Source: Nocardia fusca NBRC 14340 | Lineage (GTDB): Bacteria > Actinomycetota > Actinomycetes > Mycobacteriales > Mycobacteriaceae | NCBI RefSeq assembly: GCF_001618425.1 | Contig: NZ_BDCU01000040.1 | Span: 1-64,000, forward strand | Reading direction: 5' to 3' | Length of the DNA: 64,000 nt | In this document: piece after piece, positions 1 to 8,487 of the stretch | How the letters are laid out: every line of letters begins with the position of its first letter | Numbering within the stretch: position 1 is the stretch's first letter | Notes under the pieces: model-generated | What the model saw: only the letters and a program-made list of their open reading frames with translations | The model's database searches: none | Told to the model about the DNA's origin: nothing | Made by a program: the position numbers and the translations under genes

Positions 1-216
1 TTCTACTTGCGTACACGGCCAGATCAACCCTGCCGAACTGGCGCGCGACGGTAGCTCACAGCTTCACCGCCAGCCTTGGCCAAGCGTGGACACGACCAAG
101 ACACGTTCTGACGTGGAGATCCGAAGGTCGCCGCGCGAGGCGCAACGGCGAGACCGTCGGCCTCCTTTCGGATCTGAACCGATGGCCGCCCGGCGTGTCT
201 TGCTTGGTGCAGAGAA

Positions 217-723
217 ATGGCCCAGGCCACCGTCGCACTGCTTGCACTCGCCCACTCCAGCGCACGCACCAACACCGCGCCCACGCACCGCAACAACCCT
301 GGCACACCGCAACAGAACACCCGATCCTCGGCAGCCGAATCTCGCCGCCGTGCGCACGCACCAGCTGGCGCTCGCGCGCGCACGCCGCACGCTGGGCAGC
401 CCGGCCGCACGCCCGGACGAGCGCTGAACCAGGAGGAGGTGACCGCGATCGCGCAAGCCTTGTGTGCACGCGATCCCAGCGGCCGCCGCGACCCCGCTCT
501 GGTCGCCAAAGCACTGCAGCACCATCACCTCGATGGCTGGAACCCGACCCGCATCGCCGCCGAACTGAACAAGAACCGCTCCACCATCAGCCGAATCCTC
601 CGCGATGCCGACACCATCCCCACGCCGGCACCGGCGTCTTCGAGCCCTCCAATCAGCAAGATCGGAGCCACCGAATCTCCGGGGGCCACCCGTTCGGAAG
701 CCGATCTTTCCCGCGCCTTCTGA
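217..723 (+). CDS. Helix-turn-helix protein, uncharacterised
   Basis: The predicted protein is 168 residues. The N-terminal 70 residues are rich in Ala, Arg, Pro and Thr and look disordered. The second half is more protein-like and ends in a homeodomain-like helix-turn-helix around residues 105-128 (WNPTRIAAELNKNRSTISR), as in resolvase or transposase DNA-binding domains. No catalytic domain is visible, so it may be a small DNA-binding regulator or a remnant of a larger recombinase. The start is uncertain: the ATG used has a weak upstream ribosome site, and a shorter version containing only the HTH half is possible. The 216 bases to its left hold nothing I can support. Confidence 0.45.
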   Translation: MAQATVALLALAHSSARTNTAPTHRNNPGTPQQNTRSSAAESRRRAHAPAGARARTPHAGQPGRTPGRALNQEEVTAIAQALCARDPSGRRDPALVAKALQHHHLDGWNPTRIAAELNKNRSTISRILRDADTIPTPAPASSSPPISKIGATESPGATRSEADLSRAF

Positions 724-877
724 ACGCCTTCTCGAAAGAAGCGGGTGCAGCGAGTGTCTCGACATCAAGGAGCAACCAGTGTTGGATGATACGACCAGTG
801 TTCTTCCGAGTGCCCTGCAATCTGTTTCGCCTCACACCAGCGTTGTCGGTTTCCGGGCGGACGAGGGGGAGATCCGC

Positions 878-1474
878 ATGGATACCGATATCACCTGCCC
901 GCACTGCCACAGTCTCGATCTCGTGCAAAGCGTTCCTGCCCTGCACGCCGACGGTGTGTCCACCAGCTTCAGCAGCGCCAACCACACCGGCGTCGGCATC
1001 TCCACCCACGGGTTCGTACCCGTCATCGGCACCTCCGACATCGAGCGCACGAATACCAGCGCCCTCGTACGGGCTTTGCCGCTGGGGCCCCGAGAGCAAC
1101 CACTCGGCACCCTTATCAAGTGGGGCTTACTCCTCCTCATCCCCGCCTTGCTTTTCATCGCACCGACCGTCGCCACAGTCGCTGACCACCCACTATGGAA
1201 AGCGGTGATCTCGGCAAGCCTGTCTCTGGGGTGCATCGCGGCACCTGCTGGCATTGTCCTGTTGTTCGCCGCGCTTCGTGCTCGCGACAATGCCAAGATC
1301 CGACGGGGCCGTCCGGCAGCGTGGGCGGTGTGGAGCTCAGCCTGGTATTGCCACCGTTGCGGTCTCGCGTACTGGCCGGTCTCACCAGCCCCATCCATCC
1401 CGGCGCGGCAGGGTTTCGCACCGGGACAGTTCCAGTGGTTCGTATGGAGCGCCGGGCACTACGCCCGGGCGTGA
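878..1474 (+). CDS. Zinc-ribbon membrane protein, uncharacterised
   Basis: A 198-residue protein with a split zinc ribbon: CPHC at residues 7-10 and CHRC at 158-161. Two hydrophobic segments lie between them at about 80-101 and 109-132, so both Cys pairs would be on the same (probably cytoplasmic) side of the membrane. The ATG is preceded by a purine-rich GAGGGGGA. A GTG at 779 with an AAGGAG site is an in-frame alternative that adds 33 residues; I prefer 878 because the ribbon then begins the protein. Function unknown. Confidence 0.6.
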   Translation: MDTDITCPHCHSLDLVQSVPALHADGVSTSFSSANHTGVGISTHGFVPVIGTSDIERTNTSALVRALPLGPREQPLGTLIKWGLLLLIPALLFIAPTVATVADHPLWKAVISASLSLGCIAAPAGIVLLFAALRARDNAKIRRGRPAAWAVWSSAWYCHRCGLAYWPVSPAPSIPARQGFAPGQFQWFVWSAGHYARA

Positions 1475-1492
1475 CATCGATGCCCTAGCGGT

Positions 1493-2020
1493 TCACGTCG
1501 GATTCCCGCTTGGCGCCTCTATCTGAGCTTCGCTCTCTTCGTTGACAGCATCGCCAGGAGCAGTATTTCGATTCTTTCCGGACTGCGTAGTCTTCGGAGC
1601 GCCCGCAGGAGCACGTGGCGGGCTGCCGCCCACGATGTCGGCTTTGCTGCGAGCTGCGGCCAGCAGTTGCCGGACCTGCCGTGGTGTGATTTCGAGCAGG
1701 TCGGCAATATCGCCGTCGGGGTCGCCGTGGTGTTTGATCGCCGCGACAGCGCTGGCTTGCCGATCACGCTGCACCTCCACCTGTTCGGTGGCCGCAGCCT
1801 CGAGTTCAGCTATCCGGTTTCGAAGCTGCTCGATCTCAAAGTCACGGCGCGTGATGATCGCGTTGATCGCCTGCCAGGCAGCGATGTGTTCCGCGACTGC
1901 CGCTTTGATCTCTTTCTCCCGCTGACGCTCCCGCACACGGCGCTGCCGTAGTCGATCCCGGGACCGTTCCAAACGTTCAGAGACTTCCGGCGACTTCGCT
2001 CCGCGTCTCGGATTAGGCAT
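1493..2020 (-). CDS. Coiled-coil / HTH protein, uncharacterised
   Basis: About 175 residues. A very basic N-terminus (many Arg up to residue 35) leads into a long heptad-like helix at about 30-90, then a helix-turn-helix-like segment around 103-125 (DLLEITPRQVRQLLAA), then a polar tail. The ATG at 2020 is preceded by AGGAG with 6-nt spacing; a GTG one codon upstream is also possible. Likely a small DNA-binding protein of a mobile region. It is transcribed against its neighbours and no specific family is recognised. Confidence 0.6.
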   Translation of the reverse strand: MPNPRRGAKSPEVSERLERSRDRLRQRRVRERQREKEIKAAVAEHIAAWQAINAIITRRDFEIEQLRNRIAELEAAATEQVEVQRDRQASAVAAIKHHGDPDGDIADLLEITPRQVRQLLAAARSKADIVGGSPPRAPAGAPKTTQSGKNRNTAPGDAVNEESEAQIEAPSGNPT

Positions 2021-2157
2021 CACAGGCTCCTATCCCAGCCTGCCAGCCTGATGCTTCCCCGACCCAAATTCTACGCCCCTGAACGCATCCCCCACAAAGT
2101 TCCTCCTGTCCTGAGTCGCGCCTGCATGCACTCGGCCCCGTCCCACGAGAGGAAGTC

Positions 2158-3225
2158 ATGCTCGACAAAAATCGCTATGCCACCACCACGCCGGACCGTG
2201 CTGTATGGATCGACGATCCGGGCGAATTCATGGCCTCGGTACCCGCGATCCTCGGTTTCGTCCCTCACCGTTCCCTGGTCGTCGCGCTACTCGGCCTGGA
2301 GCCCAACCGGCGCATCGCTGCCATCAACGCGGTGATCCGCTCCGACCTGCACGACCCGCAGGACATGGCCGACGCCGTCGCAACAGCGGCTGCTACCAAC
2401 AGCGCCGACGCGGTCCTCGTTTTCGTCATCGACGACCGGCAGCCTCCGCTGCACCCCTACGACGCCGTCGTGATCGCTGTGCACGATCGGCTCGCCGAGT
2501 CCGGTATCGAGGTCAAAGGCGCCTGGACCGTGCACCGCATCGCCGCCGGGCAGCGGTGGCACAGCCTGCGCCCACCCCACCGAGCCGGGCGGCTTCCCGA
2601 TCCATCGACCACCGTCACCGCGGTCGACCGCGTCTACCGAGGCGGGTCGGTCGCACCCGACCGACGGACCCTCAAAGACCTGTTCACCCCGCTGCCCGCA
2701 CTGGGCAAGCAGATCTCCGAGCATCTCCCCGACGCCGAAACCCGCCTCCATCAAGGTGACGCGGGCGCGCGTACCCGCCTGCGGATCCGAACCATGCTGC
2801 ACAATGTGGCCACGGCAAATGCCAGTGGGAAACCCGGGCCGCGTGCACTCGCCGAGATCGCCGTCGCCTGGCGCGACACCCCGGTCCGCGACGCCGCACT
2901 CGCCCTGGCCGGCACGGTCCACTCCAACGCCGCCGAGCAGGTAGCACTCACCTTGACTCGCACGCAGACCGGGCAGGATCGCGCCCGTGCCGCGGCGGTA
3001 CTGGCGTTCCTGACCTATCACCGGGGGGAGGGCACCCTGGCAGGGATGGCGCTCGAGGCGGCCCTCACCGCCGACCCCTACAACAGCCTGGCAGCGCTGT
3101 TGCGCACCGCACTCGATTGCGCCCTGCCCGCCGACCAGTTGCACTTTCTCGCCCAGCACGCCCGCGATGCCCTGGCCACGGCCGGTGTGGAGATCTCGCC
3201 GGTTGCGCTCCCCGACCTGCTGTAA
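2158..3225 (+). CDS. DUF4192 domain-containing protein
   Basis: A 355-residue protein with the typical opening of DUF4192 proteins: DDPGEFMASVPAILGF at residues 19-34, followed by a hydrophobic strand (RSLVVALLGL). DUF4192 proteins are widespread in actinomycetes and frequent on their plasmids and integrative elements, but their biochemical role is not known to me. The C-terminal third is an Ala/Leu-rich helical region suggestive of TPR-like repeats. The ATG has a GAGAGGAAG ribosome site just upstream. Length is in the usual range and nothing looks broken. Confidence 0.85.
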   Translation: MLDKNRYATTTPDRAVWIDDPGEFMASVPAILGFVPHRSLVVALLGLEPNRRIAAINAVIRSDLHDPQDMADAVATAAATNSADAVLVFVIDDRQPPLHPYDAVVIAVHDRLAESGIEVKGAWTVHRIAAGQRWHSLRPPHRAGRLPDPSTTVTAVDRVYRGGSVAPDRRTLKDLFTPLPALGKQISEHLPDAETRLHQGDAGARTRLRIRTMLHNVATANASGKPGPRALAEIAVAWRDTPVRDAALALAGTVHSNAAEQVALTLTRTQTGQDRARAAAVLAFLTYHRGEGTLAGMALEAALTADPYNSLAALLRTALDCALPADQLHFLAQHARDALATAGVEISPVALPDLL

Positions 3226-3326
3226 CCGCGATTGTCTCGGCGGCATGAGGCAGGAGCAGCCGAGCCCGTGGCACCCCGCCGAGTCCATTTGGGCATCTAG
3301 CCCTGACTTCCAGCCGAGGAGATTGC

Positions 3327-3638
3327 ATGTCGGAGGAGTTTCGCCTTGTGCACTTGCCGCTGCGGCTGCTGGTGCGCAATGAGTTCAATACACAGTGGCA
3401 CGCGTTCGGACCGAATTTTGATGACTTCCACGACTTGGTCCAGTACATCAGGCAGTCCCAGATCTCACGTGCGCGAAAGCGGATTGTGCAGGTCTGGATG
3501 CGCGACCGGCGAGAAGGCGGTGAGGCGCGGTACCGGATGACGACCGTGTGGGAAGGGACCCGTCTGTCTTCCGGCATGGGCATGCGCTTCGCCGTGGAAG
3601 TCCCCGAATTCCCCCGGGACTACGATGGCCCCGGCTGA
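3327..3638 (+). CDS. Small hypothetical protein
   Basis: A 103-residue soluble protein rich in charged and aromatic residues, with a good GAGGAG site 6 nt before the ATG. No domain is recognised and there is no membrane segment or Cys cluster. It ends about 80 bp before the convergent end of the PLD gene. It could belong with either neighbouring block. Confidence 0.55.
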   Translation: MSEEFRLVHLPLRLLVRNEFNTQWHAFGPNFDDFHDLVQYIRQSQISRARKRIVQVWMRDRREGGEARYRMTTVWEGTRLSSGMGMRFAVEVPEFPRDYDGPG

Positions 3639-3716
3639 CAGTCCGGAGACCAAGCTCTGCATCCGAGGACCCGTCATCCGCCTGTCCGCCCCATACGCAG
3701 TCCCGGCGAACGTACT

Positions 3717-4598
3717 TCAGGTCAGTTCTTGTCCTGGCCGGATCTCCCATGTTCCGACATCTGTGTAGAAGCGACCGAACTTTCGCAACCATGCAGCGAT
3801 CGTCTCGGTTGCCCTCCTGGCGAGTTCGTCGGTCATGCCGGTGCTTTGCTGGAGTGCGGTTTGCAGCTCCACGTTGGTGAGGGTCCCTCCATTTGCCAGA
3901 GGCTTCAGGAGGGGAATGGCGTGCAGCCGAGCCTCGATCCAGGCGGAAAACTCGGGTTCGGGTAGCCCGGGCGGGACCCCGAGGAACGCCAGGTCTCGGA
4001 GAATGGCCGCTTCGACCGATCGGCTGTATTGTGCCCGCCCGCAGTAGTATCCGTAGACGGCTTCCGGGCGCCGTGTTACCGGGTACCACTCCTGTCGTGG
4101 GGAGTGTTCTGGCTCGGCTTTCAGTAGATCAGCTTGCTTTCGAGCCAGTTCCGCCATGTGCGGTGATGCTTGGATCGCTTGCATCTGGATGTCGGTGAGC
4201 GCCCGGCTGACCTCGGCGTGGTCTGCGGGGACCTCGACCAGGATCTCAATATTGGAATATGGCGCCAGCCCTGTCGCCTTGCCGGTCAGGTTCGCCGACC
4301 CGAGTAAGCACAGATTATCGGCGAGATAGAGCTTCGCGTGTAGACGCGGGCACAACGCGATATGTAGGCGTTCGTCCTCGGCCGCGAGTTCGATAATCTC
4401 GGGGTCGGAGACACCGGCCGCGATCTCTTCGGGGATCCAGCGGGTCACACATGTGATGCTCTCGACGGCGCCAGGGACGATAGCGAGCGTGGCGGCCAAG
4501 ACCTCTTTTTTGATGAACGGTGCCACCAGAGTGACCTGCTCGCGAGCTCCTGCTACGAGTTCTGAGACCTGCCGCCAGATATGGGCGGAGTCGGTCAC
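3717..4598 (-). CDS. Phospholipase D-like (single HKD) nuclease
   Basis: 293 residues. The PLD active-site motif is visible as H87-x-K89-x4-D94 followed by GSANLT at 100-105. Only one HKD motif is present, as in the Nuc/BfiI-type PLD nucleases that act as dimers, so nuclease activity is plausible; the family can also act on lipids. The GTG start overlaps the TAG stop of the upstream GHKL ATPase by one base (TAGTG), with a GGAGGG site inside that gene, so translation is probably coupled. It is the third gene of a helicase-ATPase-nuclease operon that diverges from a phosphorothioation operon, which suggests a DNA-cleaving effector role. That role is inference. Confidence 0.85.
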   Translation of the reverse strand: MTDSAHIWRQVSELVAGAREQVTLVAPFIKKEVLAATLAIVPGAVESITCVTRWIPEEIAAGVSDPEIIELAAEDERLHIALCPRLHAKLYLADNLCLLGSANLTGKATGLAPYSNIEILVEVPADHAEVSRALTDIQMQAIQASPHMAELARKQADLLKAEPEHSPRQEWYPVTRRPEAVYGYYCGRAQYSRSVEAAILRDLAFLGVPPGLPEPEFSAWIEARLHAIPLLKPLANGGTLTNVELQTALQQSTGMTDELARRATETIAAWLRKFGRFYTDVGTWEIRPGQELT

Positions 4599-6481
4599 TA
4601 GTCGGTCCCTCCGTCTACGAAGTCGCGGGCATATCGGCCCCACTCTCGTCGGGCGTCGGCGATCCGTTCACGGTCTTTGTCCGGGTAGGTTTCGTCCTCC
4701 ATGCGAGCCCAAGAGAAGAGCAGGAGCTTGAAGGTTTCGGCTGCTTGTTTGAGCCGGTCACGCAGATCGTCCGCGTCGGCATCCTGGGGTACTTCCTCGA
4801 GGACCGCCATCAGCTGGTTGTGGACCGGGTGCCTTTTGTTGAAGATCACCTGAAGCATCCCGGCCATCAGGTCGATACTGAAGAACGCGGAGGTGTCCTG
4901 GAAACCGGAGATCCATCGGACCCGCCAGTCCTGTTCGAGGGCTTCCTCGACCATGGACTTGGCGGTGTCTTCGTCGACATGGTGCGACTTGGTGAGGGAC
5001 TCGACCTGTTCGTGCCGCTTGCTCTCTTCGGTAGCGTCTTTGTCCAGGTCATCGGTCTTGCCGGTGTAGCCCTCCGCTCCACGGCGTTTGACGGTGTCGG
5101 TTGCCCTGGATGCGACGTCGTCGCTGTAGCGCTTGTTACCCTTGCGGTTACCGACCGTTTGCTGCTTCAGCTTGCTGCGCATGCTCTTGAGCAGCTTGTT
5201 CTCCAGGTGTTCAACCAGGTCGATCAGCGGAAGCCTGGGGTCTCCGAGCTCTTCGAGTCGCTGCTTGAACTCTTTCATGCTTTCGCCCGCTTCGGCGTGG
5301 GCTCGCCAGTCGAAGTGCGCCAGCGACGAGAACACCGTGGCGCTCTGCTTGTTGTTCGTCACCCCGAAGACCGAGTCGAGCTCCTGTGGGAACTCGACCT
5401 CGATGCCCCACCACCGCTCCGTGGGGTCGTATCCGATCGCCCATGATGTGTCGAGCTCGAGCTCTCGTCCCTGACGGACCAGCGAGATACCGATATTGCG
5501 GCCGGCGTGCTTACCCCACGGCAGCCGGCCAGCGTCGGCAGTGGGACTCATTCCGGCGGGCCATGGGTGCCCGTCCACGTCGCCGCGACGAGCCTCGGGC
5601 CGGGCAATCGATGCTCGAACCGTAATGGTGTACTTCTTGCCGTTGTGGGTTACCGGGATGTTTTCCACACCTGGCTCGGCTTCGTTGCCCATGAAGTGCG
5701 GCATGAACATCGGTTTGCCCGAAAACGGCTCTGGGACAGATTGGGAAGCCATCAGGTAGAGCGGGTCATTGGGTTCTACCCGCTTGAGGGCGCTGTCGAC
5801 GACCTCCCCGTTGCGGACCGGTGCCAGCCGGATTTCGACACGGCCGTCATTAATGTAGTGCCGGTATATCCGGCCGATCAGGTCCGCGGTGTTCCGCAGG
5901 GTAGCTGCGGCGCCGTACCAGTTGACCCTGTCCAGTTCAGACCAGACGACAAGGGTGCCTGTGGGGCCGAGTCCTTCGCTGAGGTCATGCCAATAGGCCG
6001 GCAGCGGCTGGTGTGTGGGCTCAGGTACATCGTCAGCCTGGCCCTTTTCTATCTGTTCGAGGCTGAGGTAGGTGTGCATGGCATTGGCTGGCCCGTTGGT
6101 CCAGGACCAGACGTCGAGTCGGGTGCACTGTGACATGCTCGAGTTGGGCAGCCCCATGCCGAAGCGGCCGATGCGCGTGGGATCGGCGCCGCGCCCGTCA
6201 CCGTACTTGAGCGCACGACGTAGCGTTGGGGGATCCATGCCTTCGCCGTTGTCGAGGACCGCAATTTTCTCGACGCGGTAGCTGGTGCGCGATCCGGCCT
6301 TCACGGGCGCTTCGCAGGCGAAGACCTCCACGAGTTCAGCCTGCGCGTCGATGCTGTTGTCGATTAGTTCCGCGAGGGCATAGGCGGTGTTCTTGTAGCC
6401 GCTGTCTCGCATGGCTTTGACGGTCAGCGTGGGGCTGACGATCCGATAGTTGCCGTCTTCGCTGGTCACGCTGTCTCCCAT
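4598..6481 (-). CDS. GHKL (HATPase) family ATPase
   Basis: 627 residues. The Bergerat ATP-binding fold is clear: N-box helix with E38 and D41-N42 (ELIDNSIDAQ), G1 box DNGEGM at 77-82 and G2 box GRFGMGL at 105-111. This places it with Hsp90, MutL, MORC and histidine-kinase ATPases; the absence of a phosphorylatable His domain argues for a MutL/MORC-like mechanical or clamp ATPase. The C-terminal two thirds are long and partly helical (a charged stretch around 420-470 includes KRRGAEGYTGKTDDLDKD) and match no domain I know. The ATG at 6481 overlaps the end of the helicase gene by 16 bp, so the two are translationally coupled. Several defence systems pair such ATPases with helicases and nucleases. 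Confidence 0.9.
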   Translation of the reverse strand: MGDSVTSEDGNYRIVSPTLTVKAMRDSGYKNTAYALAELIDNSIDAQAELVEVFACEAPVKAGSRTSYRVEKIAVLDNGEGMDPPTLRRALKYGDGRGADPTRIGRFGMGLPNSSMSQCTRLDVWSWTNGPANAMHTYLSLEQIEKGQADDVPEPTHQPLPAYWHDLSEGLGPTGTLVVWSELDRVNWYGAAATLRNTADLIGRIYRHYINDGRVEIRLAPVRNGEVVDSALKRVEPNDPLYLMASQSVPEPFSGKPMFMPHFMGNEAEPGVENIPVTHNGKKYTITVRASIARPEARRGDVDGHPWPAGMSPTADAGRLPWGKHAGRNIGISLVRQGRELELDTSWAIGYDPTERWWGIEVEFPQELDSVFGVTNNKQSATVFSSLAHFDWRAHAEAGESMKEFKQRLEELGDPRLPLIDLVEHLENKLLKSMRSKLKQQTVGNRKGNKRYSDDVASRATDTVKRRGAEGYTGKTDDLDKDATEESKRHEQVESLTKSHHVDEDTAKSMVEEALEQDWRVRWISGFQDTSAFFSIDLMAGMLQVIFNKRHPVHNQLMAVLEEVPQDADADDLRDRLKQAAETFKLLLFSWARMEDETYPDKDRERIADARREWGRYARDFVDGGTD

Positions 6482-8103
6482 ACGTCTTCCCAGTTGGTGA
6501 ATGCTTCTGCCACGTCGCCGAATCCGGGCAGTTCCGGGTTGACGACGGTAACGATTTCGCAGGTGGCGGTGCCGCCGGCCTTCGGTCCACGGATCACCCG
6601 GCCGACCATCTGGCTGTAGAGAACCAGGGATTTGGTGGGCCGGGCTATCACGGCCGCGCTCGCTGCCGGCGCGTCGAATCCGGTGGTCAGGACACCGAAG
6701 TTGCACAGGACCATGGGGCGCCGACCGGCCCCTTTGAAACGAGAAATGACCTGCCCCCGGTGCCGCGGGGAGGATTCACCCGTGACGAATTCTGCATCGA
6801 CCCCGGCAGCAGACAACACGGCTGCAATCAGGCGGCAGTGCTCCACCGATGCCGCGAATACCAGAATCCGATTGTGCTGCTGAAGAAGGTCGGTGATCGT
6901 CTCGATGATCTTGAGGTTCCACTGCTCGTCCTGGGCGAGCTCGGCCAGCATCGTATGCGAGATGTCGAATGACTTCGCCAGGAGTTGCTGCTCGCGGACG
7001 GACAGGTGCATCCCTGCCGCGGCGGCCACGGTACGCATCTCTGGTTTCGCTAGGTAGCCCTGTTCGATGAGAGCCGTGACCGGGTTGGTATAGCCCTCGA
7101 TCTCCAGCATGACTTTCTGCCGGGAAAAGTACTCGGAGAGTTCTTCGTCTTTGGATATATCGGCCCATGTCCGCCCGGGAGTGGCAGTCAATCCGAGAAG
7201 CCCGGCGTCATAGCGGATCGTCAGGTCATCGACGACAGCCTGGTAGGTCGGCGCAATGATCTGATGCGCCTCATCGAACACCGTCAGCGTGCTGCGGGCC
7301 GCCAGTGTGGTCAGGAATTGTGGGTCGGTTTTTGCGGCGGACACGGCCTTTTCCAGGCCCAGGACAACGAGGCCGTCGGTGAGGCCGTCCAGGGCGGCCG
7401 GGGTGTTGCCCCACAGCCGGACTGCCGACAGTGGTCGATCGCCGAGATTCGCCCAGGCCCTGTCGAACTCGGCGGCAGCCTGCTCCAGGAGTTCACGCCC
7501 GTGGGCCAGCCACACCACCACGGTCGGTTCGTTCTGCCGCAGATGGTCACAGATCAGGCTCATGCCCGTTCTGGTCTTGCCGACGCCGGTGGGCAGGTGT
7601 AGTACGACCCGCCTTGGGCTGTCGTAGAGAAGTTCCTTCACCCGGGCCGCGGCGCGCCGCTGATGCGGAAACAGGGCATAGTCCGGATCGGTTTGCACGC
7701 TGTACGCCGGAGGAAGGCAGGGCGCACGGTCGACCGTCAATCCCAGGAACTCGAGGAGTTCGCGTCGCTGTTCCGCTGTCCAGTCGAGGTCACGCAGGCA
7801 ATCCAGCGGTTGCCGACCGTCGACGAGCGCACCGAGCCTCTGCACCAGTTCGACCTGTTTCGGCTCGGGAAACATTGCGAGTAGCGTGCTGCGCTCGACG
7901 TCCTCGGCCACCAGCCGCTCAAGGTCGATATTGACCGAGGCGACCGCGCGGAGTCGATCGCTGTCGGCCGCACCACCATTGAGCAGATCGAGAAGCGCGC
8001 ACAGCCGGTCACCGAGGCGCTCCCGGATATAGGGCATCGGCGCTGCCGCGATAAGTTCCTTGAAGGAGATGCCCGGTGACCATGTCGTCACTGCCCCTCC
8101 CAT
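6466..8103 (-). CDS. DEAH-box superfamily 2 helicase
   Basis: About 545 residues. The SF2 motifs appear in order: motif I PTGVGKT (171-177), motif II DEAH (277-280), motif III-like LTATPG (305-310) and motif VI QMVGRVIRG near residue 505. The N-terminal 140 residues are a non-helicase region without a recognised fold. The core resembles the helicase of type I/III restriction enzymes and related defence helicases (translocase on dsDNA). First gene of a three-gene operon with the GHKL ATPase and PLD protein. The start is uncertain: ATG at 8103 is chosen, GTG at 8091 with a GGAGGGG just upstream is equally possible, and the frame is open to 8196. Confidence 0.9.
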   Translation of the reverse strand: MGGAVTTWSPGISFKELIAAAPMPYIRERLGDRLCALLDLLNGGAADSDRLRAVASVNIDLERLVAEDVERSTLLAMFPEPKQVELVQRLGALVDGRQPLDCLRDLDWTAEQRRELLEFLGLTVDRAPCLPPAYSVQTDPDYALFPHQRRAAARVKELLYDSPRRVVLHLPTGVGKTRTGMSLICDHLRQNEPTVVVWLAHGRELLEQAAAEFDRAWANLGDRPLSAVRLWGNTPAALDGLTDGLVVLGLEKAVSAAKTDPQFLTTLAARSTLTVFDEAHQIIAPTYQAVVDDLTIRYDAGLLGLTATPGRTWADISKDEELSEYFSRQKVMLEIEGYTNPVTALIEQGYLAKPEMRTVAAAAGMHLSVREQQLLAKSFDISHTMLAELAQDEQWNLKIIETITDLLQQHNRILVFAASVEHCRLIAAVLSAAGVDAEFVTGESSPRHRGQVISRFKGAGRRPMVLCNFGVLTTGFDAPAASAAVIARPTKSLVLYSQMVGRVIRGPKAGGTATCEIVTVVNPELPGFGDVAEAFTNWEDVWETA

Positions 8104-8434
8104 CCCCGCTGCGAACGGCGGTGCACGCACGCACCATTCGACGCGATCGCCGTCATCGGTCTCCCACCTCGTAGTCGGGCGCGCCGGGCACACCATCCCT
8201 ATGTGCCGATCCGCTACGCCTCAGCGCGCATGCCATCCTAGTGGCGCTCACCGACAGCCAGGGTAACGCAAGCGAATAAACTTGGCAGAGAGTGGCTTTC
8301 GGCCCACCAGGCTCGCTTCGGGGCCATCCAAAGCGCCACATCGCGGGCGGACTCCGGTCCGCGGGGTCAGGGGCCGGCATCTCGATGCGCCGACCCGCCC
8401 GCAGGGCTCGCTCTCCGGCTAGGATCCCCATATG

Positions 8435-8478
8435 CTCCTGGTGGAACCCCGACAGTGGGGAGAGACTTCCACCAGGAG
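8435..8478. promoter_or_regulatory. 12-bp inverted repeat over the sspA ribosome site
   Basis: Two perfect 12-base arms (CTCCTGGTGGAA at 8435-8446 and its complement at 8467-8478) flank a 20-nt spacer that itself contains CCCC/GGGG arms (8447-8450 and 8457-8460). The right arm includes the AGGAG that lies 9 nt before the GTG at 8488. In RNA the hairpin would hide this ribosome site. In DNA it could be an operator in the gap between the divergent helicase and desulfurase operons. DndB-type proteins are reported to repress dnd operons, so the DndB-like protein of this locus is a natural candidate ligand (inference). Confidence 0.6.
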
Positions 8479-8487
8479 TAGATTGAT

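Noticed and set aside
24..768. Long open frames on the minus strand over the first 770 bases
   Set aside because: They are Arg/Ala-rich shadows of the plus-strand HTH gene, with no ribosome site or domain.
4745..6133. Plus-strand frames opposite the GHKL ATPase gene
   Set aside because: Antisense shadows; the minus strand has all GHKL motifs and operon overlaps.
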